A stretch of DNA of 64,000 nt, taken from NCBI GenBank assembly GCA_963555705.1, contig OY743181.1, forward strand, positions 26,912,513 through 26,976,512, read 5' to 3'. This document shows positions 35,411 through 45,912 of the stretch, piece after piece. The notes beneath the pieces are model-generated. The model saw only the letters and a program-made list of their open reading frames with translations. It did not search any database and was not told the DNA's origin. Positions within the stretch are counted from its first letter, which is position 1. Every line of letters begins with the position of its first letter. Made by a program: the position numbers and the translations under genes. Source of the stretch: Ligustrum vulgare (lineage: Eukaryota > Streptophyta > Magnoliopsida > Lamiales > Oleaceae).

Positions 35411-36825
35411 GACGCCACCACTTCCCAGTGGCGTCATTGCCAACTGTTTTCTGGCAGCCACGATCGAGAGGAGGCCGGAGCCTCCCGTCATCATCTTCTC
35501 CCTCTTTGTCGAAATAAAGTGAGAGAGAAGGTAATGTTTTTTTTTAAAAAAAAATTTCAATTTTGTAAAATTTCCCTTTATCCTGGAGCTTTGATGGACA
35601 CCAGTGACTCATACCTTCAGTGAAATCGATGATTCCATCCTTGCGTTCAAACATCTTCAACAGAGAGAATAGATGAGAAGGCTGAAGTGTGGTTTGAATT
35701 TTGAAGAAAGAGAAACGATGAGAAGGCTGAAGTGATTTTTGAATTTTGAACCGAGAGAATTTTCGTGGGTCCCACATTTAATACCTTGGGCGGTATTTTA
35801 TATATAATAAAAAAAAAAGATTTTCAACCATTAAATGGAACCACAGTTTTTGCTTCCAGGAGAAGCTTTGGAGGAACATTTGGAGGGAAAATTTGGAGGT
35901 AAAACCAAAGCAACTATCCTCCTTTTTAATAATAATAAGATTGTAATGATCCCAGAAAAAATGTATAAAATTTTCCTACCTTGCAATTTGGGCCATAATG
36001 GGAGGTGTATAAGGGAATCCAATCTCCGAAGGTGTATGAGTGACGTCTCCGATTAAAGAGCCAAGCCAGCTTCTGAAAGGAGGGTAACAAAAGGATAAGA
36101 AAGTGGGGAGGATAAGATTCAGTGTCTTGTATCTCCGAATATCCAAATGATCCGCTTTAGATGACATTCTTGGAGACTACATGAGCATTCCCATCATGTA
36201 AAGGTAATTTTTTTGAGAGAGACAGAAAGGGCGAGTAGAACGGGTGCTAAAACCATTGTCTACGGCCTGATGGTGCAGAATGACTACAATTTCCGTACTA
36301 CCATGGAAAGGTGTTGAGACCGATGAGGCCATGCACTGAAGGTAAAAAAAATTGTACTAAGCAAGAAAATTGACCAAGATAATGCAACAACAAGCCTTAA
36401 TTACAACGAACTGCTGAAAATGAAGAGGAACTCAAATCCTTGACTAGAGTTATCAAATCTTCCAATGATGTGTAGTAAATATCGACAATTGACGGTCTAA
36501 AAATCACACTCCCACATTTTAGTAAAGTTATTCACTAATCATTATCCTTTTATTATCAAACTAGTGCAAGGGTAATGAGGTAAATAATGAATCAAAAAAT
36601 GTTAACATATTTTAGCTTATACTAACTTCTAATTTAGTTTTTATATATTAAAAAATACGAATTAATTTGACATCTAGAATATATTATATTATGTCGATAG
36701 GTAAACCATGGATTAAAACCGAACCAAACCACAAAAAAAGGTTTGGCTTGGTTTGGTTTGTAAAATGAATTGGTTTGGTTTGGAAAAATGTTGAACCGCT
36801 AAAAATGGTTTTATTTGAAAATATG
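35411..36825. other. Helitron 5' region and flanking sequence, gene-free
   Basis: 35544-35777 has a short direct repeat (KIQ.LQPSHRFSFFK-like text twice on the minus strand), so the DNA around 35640-35760 is duplicated in units of about 50 bp. 36160-36600 shows no gene. 36705-36800 is rich in GGTTTGGTTTGG and AACCGAACC, interrupted at 36825 by the Athila-like insertion and continuing after 44403. Confidence 0.4.
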
Positions 36826-37740
36826 TGGTGCGTGTCGTAATGCACCAAAATAATAATTAAATTCCTTGTTCACTATTACTAAGAATATAGCAGTGGAAGC
36901 AAGGGTCGATCCCACGAGGAACGGGAACTAATTTAATGCCATGTCAATTAGAATCGTAAAAGGGGGGTTTTGAGTTGAAAATTGCAATTAATCTAAATAA
37001 TCAAATAAAGATGTAAAATAGCTGGAATAAAAATCAATTAATAAGAAATCCTAGTTCTCAGGTTCGGTTGTACCCTATCATAATATTGTCATTCCCCAAG
37101 CAACGCATGTACTATTTCCTTCGTTTTATTTATCACCCGGAATAATCAAAAAGCTCTGATTAATCCAATTCTTCCTTAATAATAATCAATTAGAATTAGT
37201 TCTCCAATCAATTTAGAGCGAATGAACAACCTAGAATAAGCTCCCTAGATTTAATTCATTAACTATGTGAAAACAAGAAGAATTAGGTGAACTAAATTAT
37301 CAATTACATATGCTCGAATTGATTAATCTAGATTGGATTTTCATATGGAAATATAAAATTACCAATTGCTACTATGATTTAGATAATAAGACAAATACGA
37401 ATCCAATTACCCAAATTAGCAAACATCAACACAATAATTAAAAGACAAGGCCTTAATCAATTAATAAATTGTCTTGACGAAATTAATGTTCATGAGAAAT
37501 CCAATAAATAAAATATAAAAACAAGAACTACGTTACGAGTTTGAGGAATGAATAATAAAATAATATGAACACAACTTCCCCCTTGAACTAGGTTGAGAAG
37601 ACTAGCCACGCATTGCCATGAAGAATTCCCCAAAAATATTGTGTTGATTAACCTTGATTTTTGCCCGGAATTTCTTCTCTTCAAACTTTGATATTGGTGG
37701 CTCTCAAAAATAAATCTCTTCTCTTTGGTACTGAATTGCT

Positions 37741-37750
37741 CCTTTTATAG
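37741..37750 (-). promoter_or_regulatory. TATA box in the 3' LTR (copy in the 5' LTR at 43858-43867)
   Basis: The minus strand reads CTATAAAAGG within GAGCTCTATAAAAGGAGC. Only the copy in the 5' LTR would drive the element; the one at 37741 would read outward past 36826. Confidence 0.6.
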
Positions 37751-37847
37751 AGCTCAAATTCGTGCCCTAGCTTAGCCAAAAAGAAATACCAAAGATAGAG
37801 TTTAAGTTGAATTAGGAAACAATTTCCTTTTTTTTTTCGGGCTTAAG

Positions 37848-38091
37848 TTACGGCCGTAATATAATGAGTTACGGCCGTAACTCACTTTCTGTTTAATTTC
37901 TACGCAATTGATTCACTTCTTACGGCCGTGACTTTGCATTCAATACGGCCGTAAGATCCTTGTTACGGCCGTGACTTGGTTTCTATACGGCCGTAAGATT
38001 CTTGTTACGGCCGTGACTTGGTTTCTGCAAATTTTCGTACTTTTGTTTAATCAGCTTCTTACGGCCGTGACTTTCATGGTAGCGTCCGTAA
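37848..38091. repeat. Array of palindrome TTACGGCCGTAA in the 3' LTR
   Basis: Eight copies with the core TACGGCCGT, starting near 37848, 37869, 37920, 37944, 37963, 37986, 38005 and 38059. A ninth, degenerate copy (GTCCGTAAA) lies near 38083. Several are the exact palindrome TTACGGCCGTAA, others TTACGGCCGTGA. Spacing is about 20 bp in the central part. In element orientation the array lies about 100-340 bp upstream of the TATA box. The 5' LTR carries the same array at 43965-44208. Confidence 0.9.
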
Positions 38092-38281
38092 ATTATTTAC
38101 ATGCCAGGTCCTCGAACTTCCTTTTTACGTGCTTTTTAGTCCTTTTTCCTTCTTTTCTTGTCATTTGCGATCCTACACAATATAAAACATAAAATGTATT
38201 AAGCAATACTTAATTAGGATCAAACTAACAGTAATTCGAGGCAACAAGTAAAGAAATAAAGTGCTAGTAAAGCACTTATCA

Positions 38282-38295
38282 AATCCCCCCACACT
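38282..38295 (-). promoter_or_regulatory. Polypurine tract of the Athila-like element
   Basis: The minus strand reads GTGTGGGGGGATT immediately before the LTR start TGATAAGTGC. Confidence 0.85.
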
Positions 38296-40420
38296 TGAAC
38301 CATTGTTCGTCCTCGAATAATGATAGAAAAGAACTAAAGCACGGAAATCAAATGAACATGTTAGACTTTTAAATCTGGAAAGTCAAGGTCACAACCCACT
38401 TCTTTTTAGCACGAAAATCAAATTGCATAATCGGAGTGTGTTAGGTGTGTAAGAGATGCATCACCCAATATTCTCCGAACAAAAATGAAAATTGATACCC
38501 CAATGTGGATTATATCCTTTCACCTCTCGTGAGTTCTCTCTGAATTTATCAATTCCCCTTAAAAATGTAAGTTTTGACTAATTCAAGTAAATGCCAACAG
38601 ATTAGTGCGGTTTATCTCATGGTAAAAATTTAGTCAATACACAGTTTCAGATCAAAAGGGCACAAAATATAGACCAAGCAATTCAAACCACTCATAAGTA
38701 CATGTAATGGGAGCCAACACTCTCACCGGATATCTCTCTTCGCACAAAGTGTATATAAAGGTGAAAATTTTACGCTCAACTCACTGCATGAAAAACTTGT
38801 TACCACAGATTGCTCAAATGTCAAAACCGGAGCCAACAATAACACAAGTGCAAAGCAAAGGTCTTTGTTGGGTTGTAGCAGGGCTTCGGGTCAGGTGGGA
38901 TAAAAGGGAAACATTTAGGCTGAATCGAGAAGGAGTTTCACAAGCCGAATCGGTTCAATTATAACATTCCTTCTTTCTTCTTCAACATGAAAATAATCTT
39001 CCTGCTATCCAACTGATTTAACACTAGACTTCTATTTGTGCAGCTTGAGTGTTTATTTTCAATACTAGCAAATATTCATGACCTCGTAATTTGAGAACTG
39101 GCCTGAACTTTTTTTTTTTTTTTTTTTTATACTGCAATTTTTCTCTTTTGGTCAGATCACCCCACAACCCCCAATGACACAAGATCGAATTTCCACTTTG
39201 AAACTTAATCCACCTCAAACTTCTCAACCAACACAAGCTTGTGAATCCGTTCTCCATAGGTTCAAGAAAAAGGATAACATGAAAGAATGGGTGTTCGTGG
39301 CTTGTAGTGTGGTATTAATATTCCAAAGAAAGGCTAAGGCTCAAAGGGTCTTCTATTGGTAAATGTACAATGGTAGGCTTATTGAGAAGGCCAAATTTGG
39401 TTCATCCTAGTGCCTTTACTATTTTTCGCACTCGAGCCAAGAAGCTACTACGGCATGTACACAAAAGCATATCCAAGAACAAATCAACCATGCAGGACAC
39501 ACATAAAAAAATAAGAGCTTTATATAAAGAGTAAAAGTAGCTCATAGGCTCAAAAGCTCACAAATTATGGTTCATATGTGTGCCTCCCATCCAATTATGA
39601 GTTTTGGTCATTGCTCGGTCTTAGGGTCGAATTGAAAAATGCAAAAAATAGTGGCCAAAGGGGTGAATCTCTTTACTCGGGTAGTTATGAGTCATATCAA
39701 AATTGGGTTTGAATCTACTAGGTTGCAGAGATATGGCATTTTGTCCCCATTTTCAAACCTATTCGGAAAGTATTGGAAAATTCATCTCTACGTGCTCAAT
39801 TCATGTCTAATTATGCAATTATATTTCAAAAAAATTGAACCAAAAGTGGGGTCGCTTCCTATCAGAGATTAAAATGGATGCTGACTCAAACTGAATTTTA
39901 ACGTTTCGACTACAGAAAGTAGAGAAAGACATTAAGCTCACAATCAATTCAATTCCCCCCCACACTTAGACAAAACAATGTCCTCATTGAAAAGCAAAAC
40001 AATAAAAGGGAAGTTATGCGCGAGGGGACCGTTTTAAAATTTTGAAAAAGGGTAGACTTACGGCCGTGAAGGTATGACTTACGGCCGTAAGTCACAGTCT
40101 GAAAAAAAAAATTGTCAAGAAACAATTACGGCCGTAAAAATGTAATTACGGCCGTAATAAGGCCTCTGTATAAAAACTGGAATTGAGATACGGCCGTAAA
40201 AATGTTAACTTACGGCCGTAACAAGGCTACTGAATTTTTTTTTATTTTTTTATTTTTTTTATTTTTTATTTTTCAAATGAAATGACTAAATAAACTAAAA
40301 TTAACCAAAAAGTAAAATACGAAAATAAAAAATTGAGGAGATAAAGAAACTCCCCTCTCGGGTTGCCTCCCGAGCAGCGCCTTTGTTTACTGTCGTTGGC
40401 TCGACTTGTTGTTTCCTCCT
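38296..40420 (-). other. Long non-coding 3' region of the Athila-like element
   Basis: About 2.1 kb without a gene. It contains a second polypurine-like tract (39954-39967), six more copies of the TACGGCCGT palindrome (40058-40221) and a hairpin CTCGGGTTGCCTCCCGAG at 40357-40374 just after the gag-protease stop. In Athila and Tat elements a GGGAGGCAACCC hairpin usually follows the end of pol. Its position here suggests that pol was deleted between protease and this point. Confidence 0.7.
40058..40221. repeat. Second array of TTACGGCCGTAA palindromes, internal
   Basis: Six copies near 40058, 40079, 40126, 40146, 40188 and 40210, arranged as three pairs. Spacing inside each pair is about 20 bp and between pairs about 42-47 bp. 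Confidence 0.9.
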
Positions 40421-42808
40421 TCAACCGGGATTAGGTGGATTCCCAAAACTCAATTTTTTCTTCATGCTCTTCATTAAGATCTGCAAAATAGGAGGTAGAG
40501 ATTTTTCATCAGAAATTGGTAATGAGATGGATGAGATTTTACCTGATTTCGGAGACTTTGGACATTCCTTTCCACCAATATCGAGAACTTCATGTACTAA
40601 AGAGTCATTAACATTAACAGAATAAACAGGATCATCACCAAAATTCTTCACGGAATCATAAATATTGAATTGAACAATTTCATTATCAAATTCCATGGAA
40701 AGTGTGCCACTACTAACATCTATCTTAGTCTTAGATGTCTTTAGGAATGGTCTCCCTAACAAAATAGGAGTGGAGTTGGGGGAGTGGTCGTCATTCATGT
40801 CCAAAACATAAAAATCTGCAGGAAATACTAACCCGCCTACTTGCACTAGAATGTCTTCAACTACCCCGTCAGGATAAGCATTAGAACGATCGGCTAGTTG
40901 AATTATAACATTAGTTTCAATCATATTAGCAAGTTTTAATGCATTGTATGTAGACCTAGGCATTACATTTATAGATGCACCCAAATCTATTAATGCACGA
41001 TCCAACTTAGTGTTACCTATTTGGCATGGTATAGTGAACATACCTGGATCCTTGCATTTTGGGGGCAGTTTCCTTTGGAAGAGTGCTGACACATTTTCCC
41101 CCATTCTTACCATTTCATTTCCCATCAATTTCCGTTTGTTGGTGCACAGCTCCTTTAAGAACTTCGCGTATCGGGGCACTTGCTTGATTGCATCCAACAG
41201 TGGAATGTTGATTTCCACTTTCCTGAACATTTCCAGAATTTCCTTCTCCTTGCTTTCCTTAGTCGCCTTCGCTAACCTGCTCGGAAAAGGCGGTGGAGTT
41301 AGTTTCGCATTCACAATAGGTTCGGTTTTTACCTGAGAGTTTTGTGGAATGCCGTTTTTCTTTTCGACTTCTTTTTCTTCAACCTCCTCCTCTTCACTCG
41401 CGGTTGGTTTTGATTGTGGCGCCTCAATTTCTTTTCCACTTCGAAGAGTAATTGCACTTACATTCTTCGGATTCACCTCGGGTTGAGATGGCAATTTTCC
41501 TCCTGTTTGTGCTTCCAGTCTGTTGATAGCTGTGGCCATTTGACTCATTTGATTTTCCAGGTTTTGAATGCTGGATATGGCATCCTGTTGAAATTGTAGA
41601 GTGTTAGTGGCCAAAGTTTTCATCATTTCTTCGAGAGACATACCTGATGATTGTGGTTTTTGCTGATATTGTCCATGTGGATGGAAATTTCCTTGTTGTT
41701 GAAAATTCCCTTGAGGCTTGTTGGAGATGAAACCTGGAGGTTTGTTATTCCCATAGCTCAAGTTCGGGTGGTCCCTCCAGCCAGGATTGTAGGTATTGGA
41801 GTACGGGTTGTATTGCTGTTTTTGAAATGGAAACCCTTCTGCAGCCTTTACCTGTTCGCCATTCTCCTCTTGCAATACCGGGCAAGCATCAGTTTGATGT
41901 CCGAAGTTCGCACATATCCCGCATGCCTTGACTTGTTGTGCACTTCCTACAGCAAGTTGTTTAACGAGATTTGTTAGTTCAAACAGTTGACTTTCTATAT
42001 TGGAACTACTTACCTCGTTCACGCGGCGAACTTGCATGTCTCGGGTTGGGTTAAATTGCTGAGTGTTTTCAGCCATGTTGGAAATCAAAGCCTGAGCCTG
42101 TTCTGGTGTTTTGTCCATTAAGGCACCTCCACTTGCGGCATCTATCATACTTCTATCCATTGGTAGCAGTCCTTCGTAGAAATATTGCACTAGTAGTTGT
42201 TCGCTGATTTGATGATGGGGGCAGCTCGAGATGAGCTTCTTGAAGCGCTCCCAATATTCATACAGCGATTCACCATTGTTTTGACGAACCCCGCAAATTT
42301 CCTTCCGGATTGTTCCAGCCCGAGAAGCAGGAAAATATTTTTCCAAAAATAGCCTCTTCATGTCATTCCAGGTGGTGACTGATCCGGATGGTAAACAGTA
42401 TAGCCAATCAGTGGCGGCATCCTTTAACGAGAATGGAAAGGCCCTCATTTTAATTTGTTCCTCGGTAATACCAGTGGGTCTCATACTGTCACAAACCACG
42501 TGGAATTCCTTGAGATGTCTGTAAGGGTCTTCACCAGCATGTCCCCGAAAAGTAGGTAGAAGGTGGATCAACCCGGATTTTAGCTCAAAGGTTCGTCCTT
42601 CCTCCACCGCCGGAAATGTGACGCACAATGGTTGTTGAACGACATCCGGAGTGGCTAGCTGCTTAAGAGTCAAATTGTTGTTGTTAGCTGCCATTGTTTG
42701 TTGTGCTGCTTTCCTTTGCTGTCGAAAGGTCCTCTCAATTTCTGGGTCAAGATCAAAAAGTTCACAATTAGTTGACCGAGTTTTAAGCATATAAGCAAAG
42801 GAGCACAA
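40421..42808 (-). CDS. Gag-protease polyprotein of the Athila-like element
   Basis: A 795-residue intact frame. The Retrotrans_gag domain lies at about residues 60-260 (FRGHAGEDPYRHLKEFHVVC, AATDWLYCLPSGSVTTWNDM, KLISSCPHHQISEQLLVQYF). A CX2CX4HX4C zinc knuckle follows (CGICANFGHQTDAC), then a Gln-, Asn- and Pro-rich linker and a Lys/Glu-rich segment. The retropepsin-like domain has ALIDLGASINVMPRSTY, with the Asp-Leu-Gly form of the active site usual in Athila/Tat, and later ILLGRPFLKTSKTKIDV. The product would build particles and cut itself. The start is the ATG 110 bp inside the primer site. The frame stops (NPPNPG) before any reverse transcriptase. An unbroken frame together with near-identical LTRs suggests it was recently functional. 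Confidence 0.92.
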   Translation of the reverse strand: MCSFAYMLKTRSTNCELFDLDPEIERTFRQQRKAAQQTMAANNNNLTLKQLATPDVVQQPLCVTFPAVEEGRTFELKSGLIHLLPTFRGHAGEDPYRHLKEFHVVCDSMRPTGITEEQIKMRAFPFSLKDAATDWLYCLPSGSVTTWNDMKRLFLEKYFPASRAGTIRKEICGVRQNNGESLYEYWERFKKLISSCPHHQISEQLLVQYFYEGLLPMDRSMIDAASGGALMDKTPEQAQALISNMAENTQQFNPTRDMQVRRVNEVSSSNIESQLFELTNLVKQLAVGSAQQVKACGICANFGHQTDACPVLQEENGEQVKAAEGFPFQKQQYNPYSNTYNPGWRDHPNLSYGNNKPPGFISNKPQGNFQQQGNFHPHGQYQQKPQSSGMSLEEMMKTLATNTLQFQQDAISSIQNLENQMSQMATAINRLEAQTGGKLPSQPEVNPKNVSAITLRSGKEIEAPQSKPTASEEEEVEEKEVEKKNGIPQNSQVKTEPIVNAKLTPPPFPSRLAKATKESKEKEILEMFRKVEINIPLLDAIKQVPRYAKFLKELCTNKRKLMGNEMVRMGENVSALFQRKLPPKCKDPGMFTIPCQIGNTKLDRALIDLGASINVMPRSTYNALKLANMIETNVIIQLADRSNAYPDGVVEDILVQVGGLVFPADFYVLDMNDDHSPNSTPILLGRPFLKTSKTKIDVSSGTLSMEFDNEIVQFNIYDSVKNFGDDPVYSVNVNDSLVHEVLDIGGKECPKSPKSGKISSISLPISDEKSLPPILQILMKSMKKKLSFGNPPNPG

Positions 42809-42918
42809 AAATAATTTTTTTTTTTTTTTTTTTGAAAAATTATATAAATAAAATAGAAAATAAAATAAATGCAGAAAAATAAAATTATAATTGATTAAAC
42901 ACTAAATTGGTTAACCGC

Positions 42919-42936
42919 TCCCCGGCAACGGCGCCA
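42919..42936 (-). promoter_or_regulatory. Primer-binding site, tRNA-Asp type
   Basis: The minus strand reads TGGCGCCGTTGCCGGGGA, the form usual for Athila/Tat elements, six bases inside the 5' LTR edge. Confidence 0.85.
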
Positions 42937-42942
42937 AAAATT

Positions 42943-44398
42943 TGGTGCGTGTCGTAATGCACCAAAATAATAATTAAATTCCTTGTTCACTATTACTAAG
43001 AATATAGCAGTGGAAGCAAGGGTCGATCCCACGAGGAACGAGAACTAATTTAATGCCATGTCAATTAGAATCGTAAAAGGGGGGTTTTGAGTTGAAAATT
43101 GCAATTAATCTAAATAATCAAATAAAGATGTAAAATAGCTGGAATAAAAATCAATTAATAAGAAATCCTAGTTCTCAGGTTCGGTTGTGCCCTATCATAA
43201 TATTGTCATTCCCCAAGCAACGCATGTACTATTTCCTTCGTTTTATTTATCACCCGGAATAATCAAAAAGCTCTGATTAATCCAATTCTTCCTTAATAAT
43301 AATCAATTAGAATTAGTTCTCCAATCAATTTAGAGCGAATGAACAACCTAGAATAAGCTCCCTAGATTTAATTCATTAACTATGTGAAAACAAGAAGAAT
43401 TAGGTGAACTAAATTATCAATTACATATGCTCGAATTGATTAATCTAGATTGGATTTTCATATGGAAATATAAAATTACCAATTGCTACTATGATTTAGA
43501 TAATAAGACAAATACGAATCCAATTACCCAAATTAGCAAACATCAACACAATAATTAAAAGACAAGGCCTTAATCAATTAATAAATTGTCTTGACGAAAT
43601 TAATGTTCATGAGAAATCCAATAAATAAAATATAAAAACAAGAACTACGTTACGAGTTTGAGGAATGAATAATAAAATAATATGAACACAACTTCCCCCT
43701 TGAACTAGGTTGAGAAGACTAGCCACGCATTGCCATGAAGAATTCCCCAAAAATATTGTGTTGATTAACCTTGATTTTTGCCCGGAATTTCTTCTCTTCA
43801 AACTTTGATATTGGTGGCTCTCAAAAATAAATCTCTTCTCTTTGGTACTGAATTGCTCCTTTTATAGAGCTCAAATTCGTGCCCTAGCTTAGCCAAAAAG
43901 AAATACCAAAGATAGAGTTTAAGTTGAATTAGGAAACAATTTCCTTTTTTTTTTCGGGCTTAAGTTACGGCCGTAATATAATGAGTTACGGCCGTAACTC
44001 ACTTTCTGTTTAATTTCTACGCAATTGATTCACTTCTTACGGCCGTGACTTTGCATTCAATACGGCCGTAAGATCCTTGTTACGGCCGTGACTTGGTTTC
44101 TATACGGCCGTAAGATTCTTGTTACGGCCGTGACTTGGTTTCTGCAAATTTTCGTACTTTTGTTTAATCAGCTTCTTACGGCCGTGACTTTCATGGTAGC
44201 GGCCGTAAATTATTTACATGCCAGGTCCTCGAACTTCCTTTTTACGTGCTTTTTAGTCCTTTTTCCTTCTTTTCTTGTCATTTGCGATCCTACACAATAT
44301 AAAACATAAAATGTATTAAGCAATACTTAATTAGGATCAAACTAACAGTAATTCGAGGCAACAAGTAAAGAAATAAAGTGCTAGTAAAGCACTTATCA
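42943..44398 (-). repeat. 5' LTR of the Athila-like element
   Basis: 1456 bp. Differences from the 3' LTR noticed by eye: GAACGAGAAC for GAACGGGAAC, GTTGTGCCC for GTTGTACCC, and GCGGCCG for GCGTCCG in the last palindrome copy. Confidence 0.95.
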
Positions 44399-44517
44399 AT
44401 ATGTCAAAAATAACCCAAATCGGACAGCGTTTACCCCTACATTAAATAATGAGTTGTTTATATTTGTTGATAACAATGCATATTAAATAGGTGTATATTA
44501 GAAATTGAAGACATTAA

Positions 44518-45909
44518 GGTGGCGTTCTGTTTGTATTTTATTTTGTATTTTCATTTTGGAAAATGTTTTGTATTTCCTGTTTTTATTTTTATTTTCAATG
44601 TTGCTGAAAACGTGTTCTGTTTGTCATTTCTGAAAACTGTTTTTGAAAATGAAAAGCTGGAAAACACGTTCTGTTTGAAATTTTGCAGAATACAACTTAT
44701 ACTATTTTCAATGAATTTGCTTCTGAATTATATTAAACAATCTATATTGTTTAACTTTTTTTTGGACCAAATAATAATGTCATTAATGTTCAACTCCAAA
44801 AAAATATTATAAGAAATTAATAACATAATATTCAAGTCCAAATTACTTCCATAATACATGTAACTCTAATTACTCATACAGAGTTTGATTAAACAAAATA
44901 AATTTAAAAGTCATCTTGACCTTGTGGAGTAATCAGTCCACATTTGATTCAGGCACATTTCTAGGATTAATCATAGGTTTTGCCTGCTACAATTCTCATG
45001 TGGTACATTTCTAGAATTTTAGTAGATTTTTGTGCATTTTGATAAATTTCATTTAACTTGGTTTGTTTTCTTGTATTTTGGTACATTCGCACACTGGTAC
45101 GATTTGCGCATTTTGGTCGATATCATGCATTTTGTATATTTTGGTGAATTCTGGTATATATAGTGTATTTTAGTACATTTTGAAGCATTTTTTAACATTT
45201 CACACATCTTGGTTAGCACAGTACAATTGACATTGTTTTCGTAAATTTTAGAGCTATTTGCGCATTTTGGTAAATTTCTTGGGCACAATTTGAAACATCT
45301 CACAATTTGGTACATATCGCGCTTTTGGTATTAGATTAGGCATCTTGGTGAAATTTTGCTCTTTTTTGGTAGATTTAGCTTTGTTTAGTAGAGTTTTGCG
45401 TGTTTGGTACATTTCGATTCCATGCAGTTTGGTGCATTTTTTGAAATATAATAATAAGAATTCTCATTTAATTTTTTTTTGTAATGTTGATATTGAATTT
45501 AATAAAACTTTATTTAAGCTTAGTTCCAAGTTAGAATAATTCTCAAAAAAAAAAAAAATTAATCTTTATTTAGGCTTAGTTCCAAACTAGGATAATTCTA
45601 AAAAAATAATAAAAAAATAAAAACTTTATATTAAGTTTAGTTCTAAGTTAAGATAATTCTATATAAAAAAAAAATAAAAAAATAAAAAAAAAAAAAAAAT
45701 CCCAAAACGCGTTTTCCGCGTTTTGGACATTTTTTGTCGAAATACACACAAAACGCCCAAAACGATGTTTCGGGCGTTTTCCGTTTTGTGTACAATTTTT
45801 TTTTTTGTTTTCCAAAATGCGTTTTCGAAAATGGTAAAGAGAACGCGTTTTTAGCGTTTTCGAAAATAAAAACAGAAAACGACCTCAAAACAGCAAACAG
45901 AACAGGGGC
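44518..45909. mobile_element. Non-autonomous Harbinger-like element, copy 2
   Basis: It starts GGTGGCGTTCTGTTTG and ends CAAACAGAACAGGGGC, with TAA on both sides (44515-44517 and 45910-45912). At 1392 bp it is about 500 bp longer than copies 1 and 3 because its middle is replaced by another sequence including a degenerate minisatellite. No coding capacity. Confidence 0.88.
45000..45440. repeat. Degenerate minisatellite, unit about 17-20 bp
   Basis: Words of the form CATTTTGGTACATTTC recur about twenty times with many changes (for example near 45070, 45108, 45145, 45255, 45310 and 45400). It is present only in copy 2 of the non-autonomous Harbinger-like family. Confidence 0.65.
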
Positions 45910-45912
45910 TAA

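Larger units (their letters stand above)
30904..35940 (-). mobile_element. Helitron candidate carrying two captured host-gene fragments
   Basis: The 3' end is strong. The minus strand reads CCGTGCATCGCACGG (a 6-bp stem, 3-nt loop), GTGGTAGAACTAG, then host T at 30903. The proposed 5' end is TCTTATTATTATTAAAAAGG starting at 35940 with host A at 35941, which fits the A/T insertion rule and the usual plant 5' wording. A second possible 5' end, TC followed by a T-run, lies at about 35821. Inside, exon-intron pieces of a presequence protease gene and a UBR7-like gene lie in the same orientation as the element. That is the usual pattern of Helitron capture. No RepHel gene is present, so it would be non-autonomous. 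Confidence 0.6.
36826..38281 (-). repeat. 3' LTR of the Athila-like element
   Basis: Plus-strand text runs TGGTGCGTGTCGTAATG to AAAGCACTTATCA. It contains a promoter-like TATA box and a palindrome array, annotated separately. The open frames at 37490-37684 and 37971-38192 occur in both LTRs and are not thought to be genes. Confidence 0.95.
36826..44398 (-). mobile_element. Young Athila-like Ty3/gypsy element with gag-protease only, 7.57 kb
   Basis: Two 1456-bp LTRs (36826-38281 and 42943-44398) of equal length differ at only about three positions by eye. They are flanked by the duplication ATATG (36821-36825 and 44399-44403). A tRNA-Asp-like primer site and a polypurine tract are in place. 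One long minus-strand gene encodes gag and protease. No reverse transcriptase, RNase H or integrase is present, and the space between the gene and the 3' LTR (2.1 kb) is non-coding. It must be mobilised in trans. The near-identical LTRs indicate very recent insertion. Confidence 0.93.

Noticed and set aside
37490..37684. 64-residue frame identical to one at 43607-43801
   Set aside because: Identical because both lie in the two near-identical LTRs; no motif, no start context.
40944..41336. 130-codon plus-strand frame and its neighbours at 41414-41977
   Set aside because: They are antisense to the well-supported gag-protease gene and show no domain.
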